Origin: Mactromeris polynyma | Taxonomy: Eukaryota; Mollusca; Bivalvia; Venerida; Mactridae | NCBI GenBank assembly: GCA_032209605.1 | Contig: JASFXZ010000028.1 | Location: 3,482,941-3,546,940, forward strand | Direction: 5' to 3' | Length of the DNA stretch: 64,000 nucleotides | In this document: positions 44,970 to 57,900 of the stretch, one piece after another | Numbering within the stretch: the first letter of the stretch is position 1 | Layout of the letters: each line of letters starts with the position of its first letter | Notes under the pieces: model-generated | What the model was told of the DNA's origin: nothing | Databases searched by the model: none | Seen by the model: only the letters and a program-made list of their open reading frames with translations | Translations under genes and position numbers: made by a program

Positions 44970-47900
44970 GTACATTTTTCTCATTTTCTGTTTGTTTAAG
45001 TTATATTTTCAACTGTGTTAAAGTTAGTATTGGAAGACTTTTAAAACATGTTTATATATTATTGCAAAACTTTGGGAGAATACAACAAATTGTGTAGTGT
45101 ATGGTATAAAAATTCAGTCAAGCTCAATATTTTGGCCACACTGGGCCTTTATCAAGAGCAAAGAACACAATATTTCACAACATCAATATAATTATGATAG
45201 GTTTGTATACATACAGCTTAAGTTAATTTTTCTACCATACATTACATTGATCCCCTTTTTGGGATATTTCAACAACAAGATTTTACAAACAAATCATTTA
45301 TTAAATTTCTGATTCTTAGATAAGAAAGAAGAATGATGTCATACGAGGATTGCAAGCTGATCTTCGACAGATACAGAAATTCTCTGAGGATCATATCAGA
45401 CGTGTCAATGCAGAAGCTGATAAACAAAAGGCTGCCGACAAAAAGAACAGCGAGGGTCGTAAACAACGGCTGCAACAAGAAGTTACACAACTTCAAACAC
45501 AGTTGCAAAACTTGGTTACGGAACATAGAGAAAATGAACAAGATTTAAGAAAGGTGATTAATATTTACATGTGTCTAGTTTTACATATATTGCGAGAACA
45601 TCTTGCAGTGTATAGACTTTTATACCTAAATATCATATCAACTTGAACCATTTTTTGTGTTGGTTTAACACTGTTTTTCCACAGTATTTTACTTAATAAG
45701 ACTTGTTAAACAAGTGGACCTTGGTTTTAACCAGTACTTCCTTTTTTCCATGAGTGACTGAATACTTCGACACTTGAACCAGAGGTGGAGTTTTTGGGGA
45801 CTGATACCAATACACACAAATGGGGAAGTTTTCATCTTTAAAGAGTCAAATTTATATGATCAATATTAGACTTTTTATTTTAATCAATTAATACAAGAAC
45901 ATGTATACAAATTTATTTTCGACAAAAGTCTCGGTATGAATAAAGATTTGTGGAATAACCCCAACTAATCTTACAGGAATTAGCTCTCCTTATTGTAAGG
46001 GGAATTTTCAATGAAACTAGGGGAAAGATATGCTACTCTAGGAGGGCAATGGTCAAACAAATGTCCTGTATATACAAGATCAGTGATTTTTTTGGAAAAT
46101 TATTTTACGTCCTGTGCCTTTTCAATTTGGAAAATTGTGCAATAAATCCCAAATTTGGAAAAATAAGGTAATGGTTGTTTGCTTATAAAAATAACTTTTC
46201 AGCTGTGGCTGGTGTTTGTTATATATATTAGGTGATGTAAAGATTCTTTTATAAAAGATTAAATACACAAAAACATGACTTAATAAAAAAGAAATTCAGT
46301 CAGAGAGGAAAAATGAATTTAAAGAATTGGGGAAAAATGTTTTTTTAAATGGACACTTGTTGATAAGGGGAAACAGCCTTACAGCCTTTATTCAACAGTA
46401 AATTAATCACTGAAGATGTACTCATGAAATTTTGTTACTTGAAGTAGTGAAATGCACATACTATTGTGACTGTTTTTTGTGGATATATGTATCGACTGTT
46501 TTTTGTGGATATATGTATCGACTGTTTTTTGTGGATATATGTATCGACTGTTTTTTGTGGATATATGTATCGACTGTTTTTTGTGGATATATGTATCGAC
46601 TGTTTTTTGTGGATATATGTATCGACTGTTTTTTGTGGATATATGTATCGACTGTTTTTTGTGGATATATGTATCGACTGTTTTTTTGTGGATATATGTA
46701 TCGACTGTTTTTTGTGGATATATGTATCGACTGTTTTTTTGTGGATATATGTATCGACTGTTTTTTGTGGATATATGTATCGACTGTTTTTTTGTGGATA
46801 TATGTATCGAGTGATTTTTGTGGATATATGTATCGACTGTTTTTTGTGGATATATGTATCGACTGTTTTTTTGTGGATATATGTATCAGTAACATCTATT
46901 GTCTTTTCTAAAATATTTCAGAAAAAGTTCAAGTATGAAACTGAGGTTGAAAACTGGATACAGCGATTTGATCAAGATATGGGTGAACGACAGGTAACCT
47001 ACCCTCTACATCACTGTTGATTTTGTCATGCATACTTTCAGTAACTTTGACCAAGTTTTAAGGACTAAATCTGTTGAGGTGTATGAGTGTTCAAAGATTA
47101 TCAAAATGAACTTTTTTATGCCTGCGTCATTCGAGGTGTTTTCCTTGTCCCAAAAATTGGGTTTGCGATTAATTACTCATGAAAGGATGGAGGGATTTAA
47201 TTCATATTGGGCACATAGGTGTAGGATAATAAAATGCAGGGGTGCATTTCATCAAAAGTCCTAGGTGCACTTTTCACTCCTAAGTACTCGTTTCGCACCT
47301 AAGCCAATTTAAGCATGTTTTGTTACATGAATTTAAAAAACAAAATTCAACCAAATTTTAGTTAAATCTTAAAGAATATGACATATTAAAGATATTTACA
47401 CTTCAAAATGTCTAAAATATATTGAGCAAACATGACTTATTCCTTCCAGAAAGTTTCACTCCTATCTTTTCATACTTAGGATTTTTGATGAAACACAGCC
47501 CAGGTCAAACTCTATTTAGCTTTCCATCCACCAATTTATTTTGGAAATTATAGCCCTTTTTTACGTAAAATTGGTTTCTGATCAAACCTCTTGAATGGAT
47601 GGATGGATTAAATTCCTGTTGGGCACAAAGTCATTATAAGCATAGGCTAATAAAATACACATCAAGTTTGCTTTCTGTTACAATCTGTTAATTTTTGGAT
47701 GAGTTATGGCCCCTTTTTACTAAAAGATGGGTTTCCAATCAATTAATCCATTCATATTAAGTAGTTAAGTATATGAGTATAAAATAATGGTTAAATTCGA
47801 TTTTGGTGGGTAAAATGTTTTGGGTGGGGCAATGGGGCCAAATGTAGGATCGAGAGCCCAGCTAATATTAAACATGAGGTGTGTCCCATGCAGGTCAGTA

Positions 47901-48315
47901 TCTCCAAAAGCAAAGCACTCCACTGAGAGTGTGTGTGTGTGTGGGGGGGGGATGGGCGGACTTTCATCACTTACTAGTGATAATCCTTATAAGATGAACA
48001 ATATTTTTGGCTCTGAAATTATTTTAGTAAAATTACTATTTTGTTTTCTAGGATGAGTATGAAGAGATAGATACTGTATATACTGAGGAGAAGAAACAAC
48101 TACATGAACTTGAAGAGAGGTTCAAGACCCTAGAAGCCGAGTACCAACAAATTATGGAAGAGAGGAAACAAGCCAGAGAACGCCGGGAAGCGGCAGAACG
48201 TGAGCTTGCTCTCATGGTCAAAGCTTCAACTACAATACAAGCTTTCTGGAGATCATTCAAAGTTCGTAAAGCACTGAAGGCACGTAAAAAGAAGGGTGGA
48301 AAGAAAAAGAAGTAG
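43992..48315 (+). CDS. IQCD: IQ domain-containing protein D / dynein regulatory complex subunit 10, complete
   Basis: Four exons: 43992-44969, 45320-45553, 46922-46993 and 48052-48315 (TAG), 515 residues with all junctions in phase 0. It matches human IQCD along its length: TIEAQRVMSVFEDTI, AQEFINYMNELKDILLNKLL, KFKYETEVENWIQRFD. IQCD is DRC10, a subunit of the nexin-dynein regulatory complex that links doublets in motile cilia and flagella. Most of the protein is predicted coiled coil. One IQ-like motif lies at about residues 487-505 (STTIQAFWRSFKVRKALK), followed by a Lys-rich tail. Compared with the human protein (about 450 residues) it has a Ser/Arg/Gln-rich insert at about residues 135-215. 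The ATG context is AAAATGG. Candidate polyadenylation signal AATAAA at 48,420. Confidence 0.95.
45320..45553 (+). CDS. IQCD: IQCD exon 2
   Basis: 78 codons of coiled coil (RQIQKFSEDHIRRVNAEADK, TQLQTQLQNLVTEHRENEQD). Acceptor TTCTTAG, donor AGAAAG|GTGATT. Confidence 0.95.
46467..46888. repeat. 26/27-bp minisatellite, about 16 copies
   Basis: Units of TTTTTTGTGGATATATGTAT followed by CGACTG; the extra base comes from the T run. It ends about 33 bp before the IQCD exon 3 acceptor, so it borders the branch-point region. Confidence 0.95.
46922..46993 (+). CDS. IQCD: IQCD exon 3
   Basis: 24 codons, KKFKYETEVENWIQRFDQDM and GERQ, identical in pattern to human KKYKVETEIENWIQKYDTEM. Acceptor ATTTCAG, donor CGACAG|GTAACC. 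Confidence 0.95.
46994..48051. other. IQCD intron 3
   Basis: No exon, RNA gene or recognised transposon was found. It contains a GT microsatellite followed by a G run near 47,930-47,950. Confidence 0.5.
48052..48315 (+). CDS. IQCD: IQCD exon 4 with IQ motif
   Basis: 88 codons including stop: DEYEEIDTVYTEEKKQLHEL, a charged coiled coil, STTIQAFWRSFKVRKALK and a tail KARKKKGGKKKK. Acceptor TTTCTAG. Confidence 0.96.
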   Translation, partial: DEYEEIDTVYTEEKKQLHELEERFKTLEAEYQQIMEERKQARERREAAERELALMVKASTTIQAFWRSFKVRKALKARKKKGGKKKK

Positions 48316-49628
48316 ATTTGCAGAGCGTCACTCGGTTTTTGTGCTTATTTACTTCAGAAAAACACAAAGCTTTGAATCTTAAAGACATACTTTTTATATG
48401 CAAAGTGGTTTATCAATGGAATAAATTTATTTTGTGTATGAGATACTATATACTTGTATAGAGGTGGATGATCAATGATTTTATACAGTGAATAATGTTT
48501 AACACTGTATGAATGTCAGAATTATATATTTAATACTATGGAAAGCATTTCAAATTAAAAAATGTTTAGCTATATATTACCGGTTTTGTTTTACCTGTAC
48601 GTATATACCATATATTTTGGATCTATTTAATTATTGAAGTAAACACATGTTAATATCATGATTTTTTTATGGTGTCTGACTGAATTATATGTTAAGCATG
48701 TCTGTGATAAATTGTGTTGTAACATTATTCACTTCTATACTGTGGTATTGTAAGAGTTTGGTGCACAACTTTCATTCATCATTTTATGTTAACAAAGGAG
48801 CCGATACAATAGGTCTGTGCTTCATACATAGAAACATTGGTGACATTTTTTTAACACCTTGAACTTTTTCCTACATTGTTTTGTATGCCTAGTATGCAAT
48901 TAATTTGCATATTGTGATATGTTCAGCACAGTAAACATTGACTTGACTTGATGGTTCACATTTACTGTCCTGTCATCAGTATTATTATCATATTAACATG
49001 TATGTGAATATATCTAATCACATACTGCTGGCATACATAAGTACTGAATATAGATAGTTCCTACATCTACAATATTTACCTCCCTTGTTCTGAATTGTCG
49101 GCCATTTTGATAGGCAAATTTCCTTAAAGTTTATGGGGAATATAATGTAAACAATGATAAACTAATCCGATATATAAAAAATAACTTATTCATTATGCTC
49201 ATGTGAGCATTTGGCTCAGTATGTTGATGAAAAAGTGGTTGTCACCTGCAAATTATATTGGTATTTTCTCAATTATCACATATTTGGAAATTACTCATAT
49301 AAGTGTTTATCAGTTTTGCCTATCAAAATGTCTGACAGTTAAGAACAAGGGAGGTAAATAGTGTAGATGTGGGAACTATGTATTGATGAATTCAATATAG
49401 ACGACTTACTGATGTTTCTCATACCCACTGAAATGCATGTCAACCTGAATGGAATTGCATAATTGAAATATGTGTAGCGAGAAACTATTCTGTATTTCTC
49501 ATTTAAAAGTATAATGTAAATATTTAACTCATTGATAAATGTGAATGGTACTGCCTTGATGGAACCTGTATGTGGTGACAATCTAATTTCCTTGCATGCA
49601 GCAGATCTTCCTAACGTATGTGCTTATA
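48316..49628. other. IQCD 3' region and intergenic DNA
   Basis: AT-rich, with the IQCD polyadenylation candidate at 48,420 and no other recognised gene. Confidence 0.5.
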
Positions 49629-49729
49629 AATACTATAATAATCGAGGGTTCAGTGCAAGACTATCATAACTCCTATATAAATACACAAGAGTTACGATAG
49701 TCTTGCATTGAACCCGCTATTATAGTGTT
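49629..49729. repeat. palindromic element, copy 2
   Basis: Inverted repeat with arms GGGTTCAGTGCAAGACTATC and GATAGTCTTGCATTGAACCC around a short TATAAATACA loop, extended by a weaker CTATAATA/TATTATAG pair outside. It is the same family as 3,901-3,968. Confidence 0.78.
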
Positions 49730-50424
49730 ATGTGTTTTTTCCATAAGGCATTTTGGTTGTATTTGTATACACATGTATTATCATTTGATATATTCTGTTC
49801 ATGAATGCTTGTAGAATAAATTGAATTCTTTCTGTGCTCTCCAATTGGACACAACATATTAGTAATTGGATGGCAGTTACAGAGAACAGTTGATATAGTT
49901 TACTGCTGTGAATATTTACATATAAATGATATACAGACTCCTGTTGACCACTTCTGTTTGAATAAAATGTCAAGTGTATATTTCTATTTCTTTAATAAAG
50001 GTAACATTCACTCGAAAATGCGATTTTCTTTTGTTTGTAGAAATGGGTAATATAATTATTTTCTTTGATTGAATAAATTGGTTTATAACATAACATATGG
50101 TGTAGAGTGGTTATAACACCCATGTATTATTTTCGATAATTCACTAGTGAAGTAACAACTCTCATGCCTGTGACTTCACAACAAAACATGCGTGACGTAG
50201 ACGCGCTCAAATGTTGACATTGTTAAATATTTATTTTGTACGAAGTTTGACATTTTATTTCCTTGAATATTATTATCATGTTAATTTGAAAATAGAAAAA
50301 GAAAATTGTCGGAACTATGTTTTGACGAGTCAGTTTTTGCCAAGACCGAATTGCACGTTATACTTTGCTTGAATATAAGGGGGTTCATGTAATGTTTTAG
50401 CAATAATCAGCCGTTTCTGCCATT
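49730..50424. other. intergenic stretch, nothing recognised
   Basis: AT-rich DNA between the palindromic element and the foldback. No exon, RNA gene or repeat family was recognised. Confidence 0.4.
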
Positions 50425-50606
50425 ATGTCATAAATAGAATCTTGCACTCTTGTTAATTTTTTATTGAATTTATTAAACTCGTCATCTAAAACCGATCGGC
50501 AAAGCCTCGTTTTTCTATCGTTTTCAGAAGACGAGTTTAATAAATTCAATAAATAATGACCACTCATGTAAGATCCTCTATTTACGAATCATCATTGGAG
50601 TGAAAG
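50425..50606. repeat. foldback element with perfect 24-bp arms
   Basis: Arms at 50,460-50,483 and 50,530-50,553 are exact inverted complements (TTGAATTTATTAAACTCGTC and GACGAGTTTAATAAATTCAA form their cores) around a 46-bp spacer. Weaker complementarity continues outward (TAAATAGAATCTTGCAC against GTAAGATCCTCTATTTA). This looks like a small foldback transposon. Confidence 0.72.
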
Positions 50607-51025
50607 AGTGCATGGTATGTCACTTCAGAATACACAATACAAGACTTCAGACTCGTTATTATTTATTGTAATCCAGAAATTGTGATAATGACAAAAACAT
50701 CCATCTTCTTGCAGTAAACATCCTACATGTATAAAATACAGTGAAACAAAAACATATCGATGAATTCCAAAAACATACATTTATGCTATGTTTACCTACT
50801 GCATGAAATATACACGGTCGGCCAAACTTGTATATAACAGAATATAAAAACATCGTCTTGAGCAGCAATCAGAAAATGTAAATATTAAATGGATTGACGA
50901 TTCTAATGGTTACAGACACAATCTTATACAAAATACATCAAATCAAATCAAATGGAATAATACATGAACAACATTTACAACTCTACAGTTGGGTGTTCTT
51001 GATGCACCTATCGATACTTGCACCA

Positions 51026-51352
51026 GGGGGAGTGGTTGGCTGCAATGGGCTGGCCCAGGGGGAGTGGTTGGCTGCAATGGGCTGGTCCAGAGGGAGTGGT
51101 TGGCTGCAATGGGCTGGCCCAGGGGGAGTGGTTTGCTGCAATGGGCTGGCCCAGGGGTAGTGGTTGGCTGCAATGGGCTGGCCAAGGGGGAGTTGTTGGC
51201 TGCAATGGGCTGGCCCAGGGGGAGTGGTTGGCTGCAATGGGCTGGCCCAGGGGGAGTTGTTGGCTGCAATGGGCTGGCCCAGGGGGAGTGGTTGGCTGCA
51301 ATTGGCTGGCCAAGGGGGAGTGGTTGGCTGCAATGGGCTGGCCCAGGGGAAT
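51026..51352. repeat. 32-bp GC-rich minisatellite, about ten copies
   Basis: Units contain GGGAGTGGTTGGCTGCAATG then GGCTGGCCCA. Much richer in GC than the surroundings. All frames on both strands are open because the unit has no stops and 32 is not a multiple of three. These are artefacts. Confidence 0.95.
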
Positions 51353-51892
51353 TAGACAATTTGTCTTTTGGGGTCTACTTCCCTATCCTAGAGCCAAACA
51401 TTTTGTCTACATCCCCACAGTGGTAGATGTCTAATTCCCCACTAACAGGATCTATTAAAAGTCCAACCAGTAATTATAAATAATAAACTGTTTAAAATTT
51501 TGCCAAATACTTCTGGAGAATTTTTATGTACATAAAGTGAAAGTCAGACCTCGCTCCCTTCCCACCATTTTGTTTTTAATTTATCTTCATGGAGTCAGTC
51601 AAGCAACAATTGGGTAAAATTGTTTCTTGTATCAGACAAGAACATTTTTTACTTTTTCTCCATGAACATAATTATAGTGATAACCAGAAAGACAACCAGC
51701 TAGTGGCAGCCATGATTTTAAACGAGTCCGAATAATTTGAACAATATTAGAAAAGGGTCATCAAAGGAACAGTACATTGAAAATATTTCAGAATCAGTAA
51801 ACAGAATCAGGGTAATCGCAATAGATAAGAACTCCGGTGAGCTAAAATTGTAAATGATATGATTTTCACTAATTGATGAGTCTATCATAAAA

Positions 51893-51989
51893 TCAAGAGT
51901 TTTGTTTCTTCCATTGTTCTGGTGTTAAAGTCTTCATTTGAAAGGCATGGATTTCTTTCATTTCAGCTTCTATAGCAGTGTTTACCATC
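51893..51989 (-). CDS. BOLA2: BOLA2 exon 3
   Basis: Encodes RMVNTAIEAEMKEIHAFQMK and TLTPEQWKKQNS then TGA, matching human NACLAEELPHIHAFEQKTLTPDQW. Acceptor CTTACAG. Confidence 0.96.
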
Positions 51990-54900
51990 CTGTAAGTAGA
52001 GAGAACAGAACAAGATCAGTGTGAATGTGGCTGTAGTAGCAGTATAATTGCTCTTACTGCTATCAGTACTTGTCAGCAATATGACTCTTTCTGCTAACAG
52101 TACTGTCAGCAATATGGCTCTTTCTGCTAACAGTACTGTCAGCAATATGGCTCTTTCTGCTAACAGTACTGTCAGCAATATGGCTCTTTCTGCTAACAGT
52201 ACTGTCAGCAATATGGCTCTTTCTGCTAACAGTACTGTCAGCAATATGGCTCTTTCTGCTAACAGTACTGTCAGCAATATGGCTCTTTCTGCTAACAGTA
52301 CTGTCAGCAATATGGCTCTTTCTGCTATCAGTACTTGTCAGCAATATGGCTCTTGCTGCTATCAGTACTTGTCATCAATATGGCTCTTGCTGCTATCAGT
52401 ACTTGTCAGCAATATGGCTCTTGCTGCTATCAGTACTTGTCAGCAATATGGCTCTTGCTGCTATCAGTACTTGTCAGCAATATGGCTCTTGCTGCTATCA
52501 GTACATGTCAGCAATATGGCTCTTGCTGCTAACAGTACTGTCAGCAATATGGCTCTTGCTGCTATCAATACTTGTCAGCAATATGGCTCTTTCTGCTAAC
52601 AGTACTGTCAGCAATGTGGCTCTTTCTGCTAACAGTACTGCTCTTGCTGCTATCAGTACTTGTCAGCAATATGGCTCTTGCTGCTATCAGTACATGTCAG
52701 CAATATGGCTCTTGCTGCTAACAGTACTGTCAGCAATATGGCTCTTGCTGCTATCAATACTTGTCAGCAATATGGCTCTTTCTGCTAACAGTACTGTCAG
52801 CAATGTGGCTCTTTCTGCTAACAGTACTGCTCTTTCTGCTAACAGTACTGTCAGCAATGTGGCTCTTTCTGCTAACAGTACTGTCAGCAATATGGCTCTT
52901 TATGCTAACAGTACTGTCAGCAATATGGCTCGTTCTGCTATCAGTTATGTCAGCAATATGGCTCTTTCTGCTATCAGTACTGTCAGCAATATGGCTCTTT
53001 CTGCTAACAGTACTGCTCTTGCTGCTATCAGTACTTGTCAGCAATATGGCTCTTGCTGCTATCAGTACATGTCAGCAATATGGCTCTTGCTGCTAACAGT
53101 ACTGTCAGCAATATGGCTCTTGCTGCTATCAATACTTGTCAGCAATATGGCTCTTTCTGCTAACAGTACTGTCAGCAATGTGGCTCTTTCTGCTAACAGT
53201 ACTGCTCTTTCTGCTAACAGTACTGTCAGCAATGTGGCTCTTTCTGCTAACAGTACTGTCAGCAATATGGCTCTTTATGCTAACAGTACTGTCAGCAATA
53301 TGGCTCGTTCTGCTATCAGTTATGTCAGCAATATGGCTCTTTCTGCTATCAGTACTGTCAGCAATATGGCTCTTTCTGCTATCAGTACTGTCAGCAATAT
53401 GGCTCTTTCTGCTATCAGTACTGTCAGCAATATGGCTCTTTCTGCTATCAGTACTGTCAGCCATATGGCTCTTTCTGCTATCAGTAATGTCAGCAATATG
53501 GCTCTTTCTGCTATCAGTAATGTCAGCAATATGGCTCTTTCTGCTATCAGTACTGTCAGCAATATGGCTCTTTCTGCTATCAGTACTGTCAGCCATATGG
53601 CTCTTTCTGCTATCAGTAATGTCAGCAATATGGCTCTTTCTGCTATCAGTAATGTCAGCAATATGGCTCTTTCTGCTATCAGTAATGTCAGCAATATGGC
53701 TCTTTCTGCTATCAGTACTTGTCAGCAATAAGGCTCTTTCTGCTATCAGTACTTGTCAGCAATATGGCTCTTTCTGCTATCAGTTATGTCAGCAATATGG
53801 CTCTTTCTGCTATCAGTACTTGTCAGCAATATGGCTCTTTCTGCTATCAGTACTGTCAGCAATATGGCTCTTTCTGCTATCAGTACTTGTCAGCAATATG
53901 GCTCTTTCTGCTAACAGTACTGTCAGTACTACTGGTCTTACTGCTAACAGTACTGCCAGTACTACTGCTCTTACTGCTAACAGTACTGTATGTACTACTG
54001 CTCTTACTGCTATCAGTACTGTCAGTACTACTGGTCTTTCTGCTAACAGTACTGCCAGTACTACTGCTCTTACTGCTAACAGTACTGTATGTACTACTGC
54101 TCTTACTGCTAACAGTACTGTCAGTATTACTGTTCTTACTGCTAACAATACTGTCAGTACTACTGCTCTTACTGCTAACAGTACTGTCAGTACTACTGCT
54201 CTTTCTGATAACAGTACTGTCTGTACTACTGCTCTTTCTGCTAACAGTACTGTCAGTACTACTGCTCTTTCTGCTATTAAACAGTACTCTCAGTACTACT
54301 GCTCTTTCTGCTATTAAACAGTACTCCCAGTACTACTGCTCTTTCTGCTATTAAACAGTACTCTCAGTACTACTGCTCTTTCTGCTATTAAACAGTACTC
54401 TCAGTACTACTGCTCTTTCTGCTATTAAACAGTACTCTGTCAGCCATATGGCTCTTTCTGCTATCAGTAATGTCAGCAATATGGCTCTTTCTGCTATCAG
54501 TAATGTCAGCAATATGGCTCTTTCTGCTATCAGTACTTGTCAGCAATATGGCTCTTTCTGCTAACAGTACTGTCAGTACTACTGGTCTTTCTGCTAACAG
54601 TACTGCCAGTACTACTGCTCTTACTGCTAACAGTACTGTATGTACTACTGCTCTTACTGCTATCAGTACTGTCAGTACTACTGGTCTTTCTGCTAACAGT
54701 ACTGCCAGTACTACTGCTCTTACTGCTAACAGTACTGTATGTACTACTGCTCTTACTGCTAACAGTACTGTCAGTATTACTGTTCTTACTGCTAACAATA
54801 CTGTCAGTACTACTGCTCTTACTGCTAACAGTACTGTATGTACTACTGCTCTTTCTGATAACAGTACTGTCTGTACTACTGCTCTTTCTGCTAACAGTAC

Positions 54901-57900
54901 TGTCAGTACTACTGCTCTTTCTGATATTAAACAGTTCTCTCAGTACTACTGCTCTTTCTGCTATTAAACAGTACTGTCAGCACTACTGCTCTTTCTGCTA
55001 ACAGTGCTGTCAGTACTACTGCTCTTTCTGCTATTAAACAGTACTGTCAGTACTACTGCTCTTTCTGCTATTAAACAGTACTCTCAGTACTACTGCTCTT
55101 TCTGCTAACAGTGCTGTCAGTACTACTGCTCTTTCTGCTATTAAACAGTACTGTCAGTACTACTGCTCTTCCTGCTAACAGTGCTGTCAGTACTACTGCT
55201 CTTTCTGCTAACAGTGCTGTCAGTACTACTGCTCTTTCTGCTATTAAACAGTACTGTCAGTACTACTGCTCTTTCTGCTAACAGTGCTGTCAGTACTACT
55301 GCTCTTTCTGCTAACAGTGCTGTCAGTACTACTGCTCTTTCTGCTATTAAACAGTACTGTCAGTACTACTGCTCTTTCTGCTAACAGTGCTGTCAGTACT
55401 ACTGCTCTTTCTGCTATTAAACAGTACTGTCAGTACTACTGCTCTTTCTGCTATTAAACAGTACTCTCAGTACTACTGCTCTTTCTGCTAACAGTACTGT
55501 CAGTACTACTGCTCTTTCTGCTATTAAACAGTACTCTCAGTACTACTGCTCTTTCTGCTAACAGTACTGTCAGTACTACTGCTCTTTCTGCTATTAAACA
55601 GTACTCTCAGTACTACTGCTCTTTCTGCTAACAGTACTGTCAGTACTACTGCTCTTTCTGCTAAGGCAAACAGTTTATTTCATTATGATTCAAGAATGTG
55701 GGCAGTGTGTGGCATGGCATTGTCTTGCATTAGGAAAGCAGGTCCATTTTGTAGTAAAATACAGAAGGACTTCAGGTCTCCAAGTTTGGTCAAGATATCC
55801 CGTAATCCCCTTCAAACCATCACACAGAACCCCCCCCCCCCCCAATCTATCCCACTCCCTGATGCAACAAAACATTATCCTTTGCGCCTATGTACACCAA
55901 TCCTACCATCATGGTTCTTTAATTTGAAGTATGATTTATTAGAAAATAATGTTCTGGACCACTGTGTACGTGCCCAAGGTAAAGCGACACCAAGCCCACA
56001 TCAAACCATGAAATGATGAGCAGTGAGACCTGATCAAAGCGACACCAAGCCCACTGCAATCAAGCCATGAAATGATGAGCAGTGAGACCTGATCTAAGCG
56101 ACACCAAGCCCACTGCAATCAAACCATGAAATGATGAGCAGTGAGACCTGATCAAAGCGACACCAAGCCCACTGCAATCAAGCCATGAAATGATGAGCAG
56201 TGAGACCTGATCAAAGCGACACCAAGCCCACTGCAATCAAGCCATGAAATGATGAGCAGTGAGACCTGATCAAAGCGACACCAAGCCCACTGCAATCAAG
56301 CCATGAAATGATGAGCAGTGAGACCTGATCAAAGCGACACCAAGCCCACTGCAATCAAGCCATGAAATGATGAGCAGTGAGACCTGATCAAAGCGACACC
56401 AAGCCCACTGCAATCAAGCCATGAAATGATGAGCAGTGAGACCTGATCAAAGCGACACCAAGCCCACTGCAATCAAGCCATGAAATGATGAGCAGTGAGA
56501 CCTGATCAAAGCGACACCAAGCCCACTGCAATCAAATCATGAAATGATGAGCAGTGAGACCTGATCAAAGCGACACCAAGCCCACTGCAATCAAGCCATG
56601 AAATGATGAGCAGTGAGACCTGATCAAAGCGACACCAAGCCCACATCAAGCCATGAAATGATGAGCAGTGAGACCTGATCAAAGCGACACCAAGCCCACA
56701 TCAAACCATGAAATGATGAGCAGTGAGACCTGATCAAAGCGACACCAAGCCCACTGCAATCAAACCATGAAATGATGAGCAGTGAGACCTGATCAAAGCG
56801 ACACCAAGCCCACATCAAGCCATGAAATGAGGAGCAGTGAGACCTGATCAAAGCGACACCAAGCCCACTGCAATCAAACCATGAAATGATGAGCAGTGAG
56901 ACCTGATCAAAGCGACACCAAGCCCACATCAAGCCATGAAATGAGGAGCAGTGAGACCTGATCAAAGCGACACCAAGCCCACATCAAGCCATGAAATGAT
57001 GAGCAGTGAGACCTGATCAAAGCGACACCAAGCCCACATCAAGCCATGAAATGATGAGCAGTGAGACCTGATCAAAGCGACACCAAGCCCACATCAAGCC
57101 ATGAAATGAGGAGCAGTGAGACCTGATCAAAGCGACACCAAGCCCACATCAAGCCATGAAATGATGAGCAGTGAGACCTGATCTAACAGTTTGGTCTCCT
57201 ATTTCACAATTTTTATATTGTTTCAGAAGAATTTCTGAGATGTTTCACAACAGTGTCCTAATTCACCGCTAACTGCCTGGCAGTACTTGATGTGGTTTTA
57301 AACCAATCACGTTGGTGCGTCAATGTCATGTAATGGTCCATCACAGCAATAGTAATACCAGGTCTACCACTTTGATGATGGTTGGATATGCCACCAGTGA
57401 CTTGAATAAGTTGTTGAAGACAAAATATGGTGTTTTTATGGCACTTACAGCTACTATGCTATAGCCAAATGTGTGCAAGTCTTGTTAAAGCTTGGATTAC
57501 CTCCCTTTGGTCAAGTCTGGGTATTTTGCGTTAGTTAATTGAAATTTATAATCATATTTTCCGATCAGCATGGGCTAAAAGAAACTGAATTTAGCAGTTA
57601 CAAACCGTGTTTCACTTTACCATACGCTGCCTGTGCAAATTGTGCAAAAACGGCTAGTCAATTTGCAATCAGAAATTATCATGGATTTTTGCAATTTTTT
57701 TTGCTCGACTCATTGCCAATGCACTCAAGATACATTTTAAAAAATTTCAGCAAATAGAAATCATTTTTATATGCGACATTGAAATATGAAAAGTAAACAC
57801 TGTTCTTTGCATGTGAGTATAATATGTATTAAATACATGTATTTAGATTACCTGTGTCTCTGTAACAATGGTTTGTCATTGAATTGTGGAGAAACAATGA

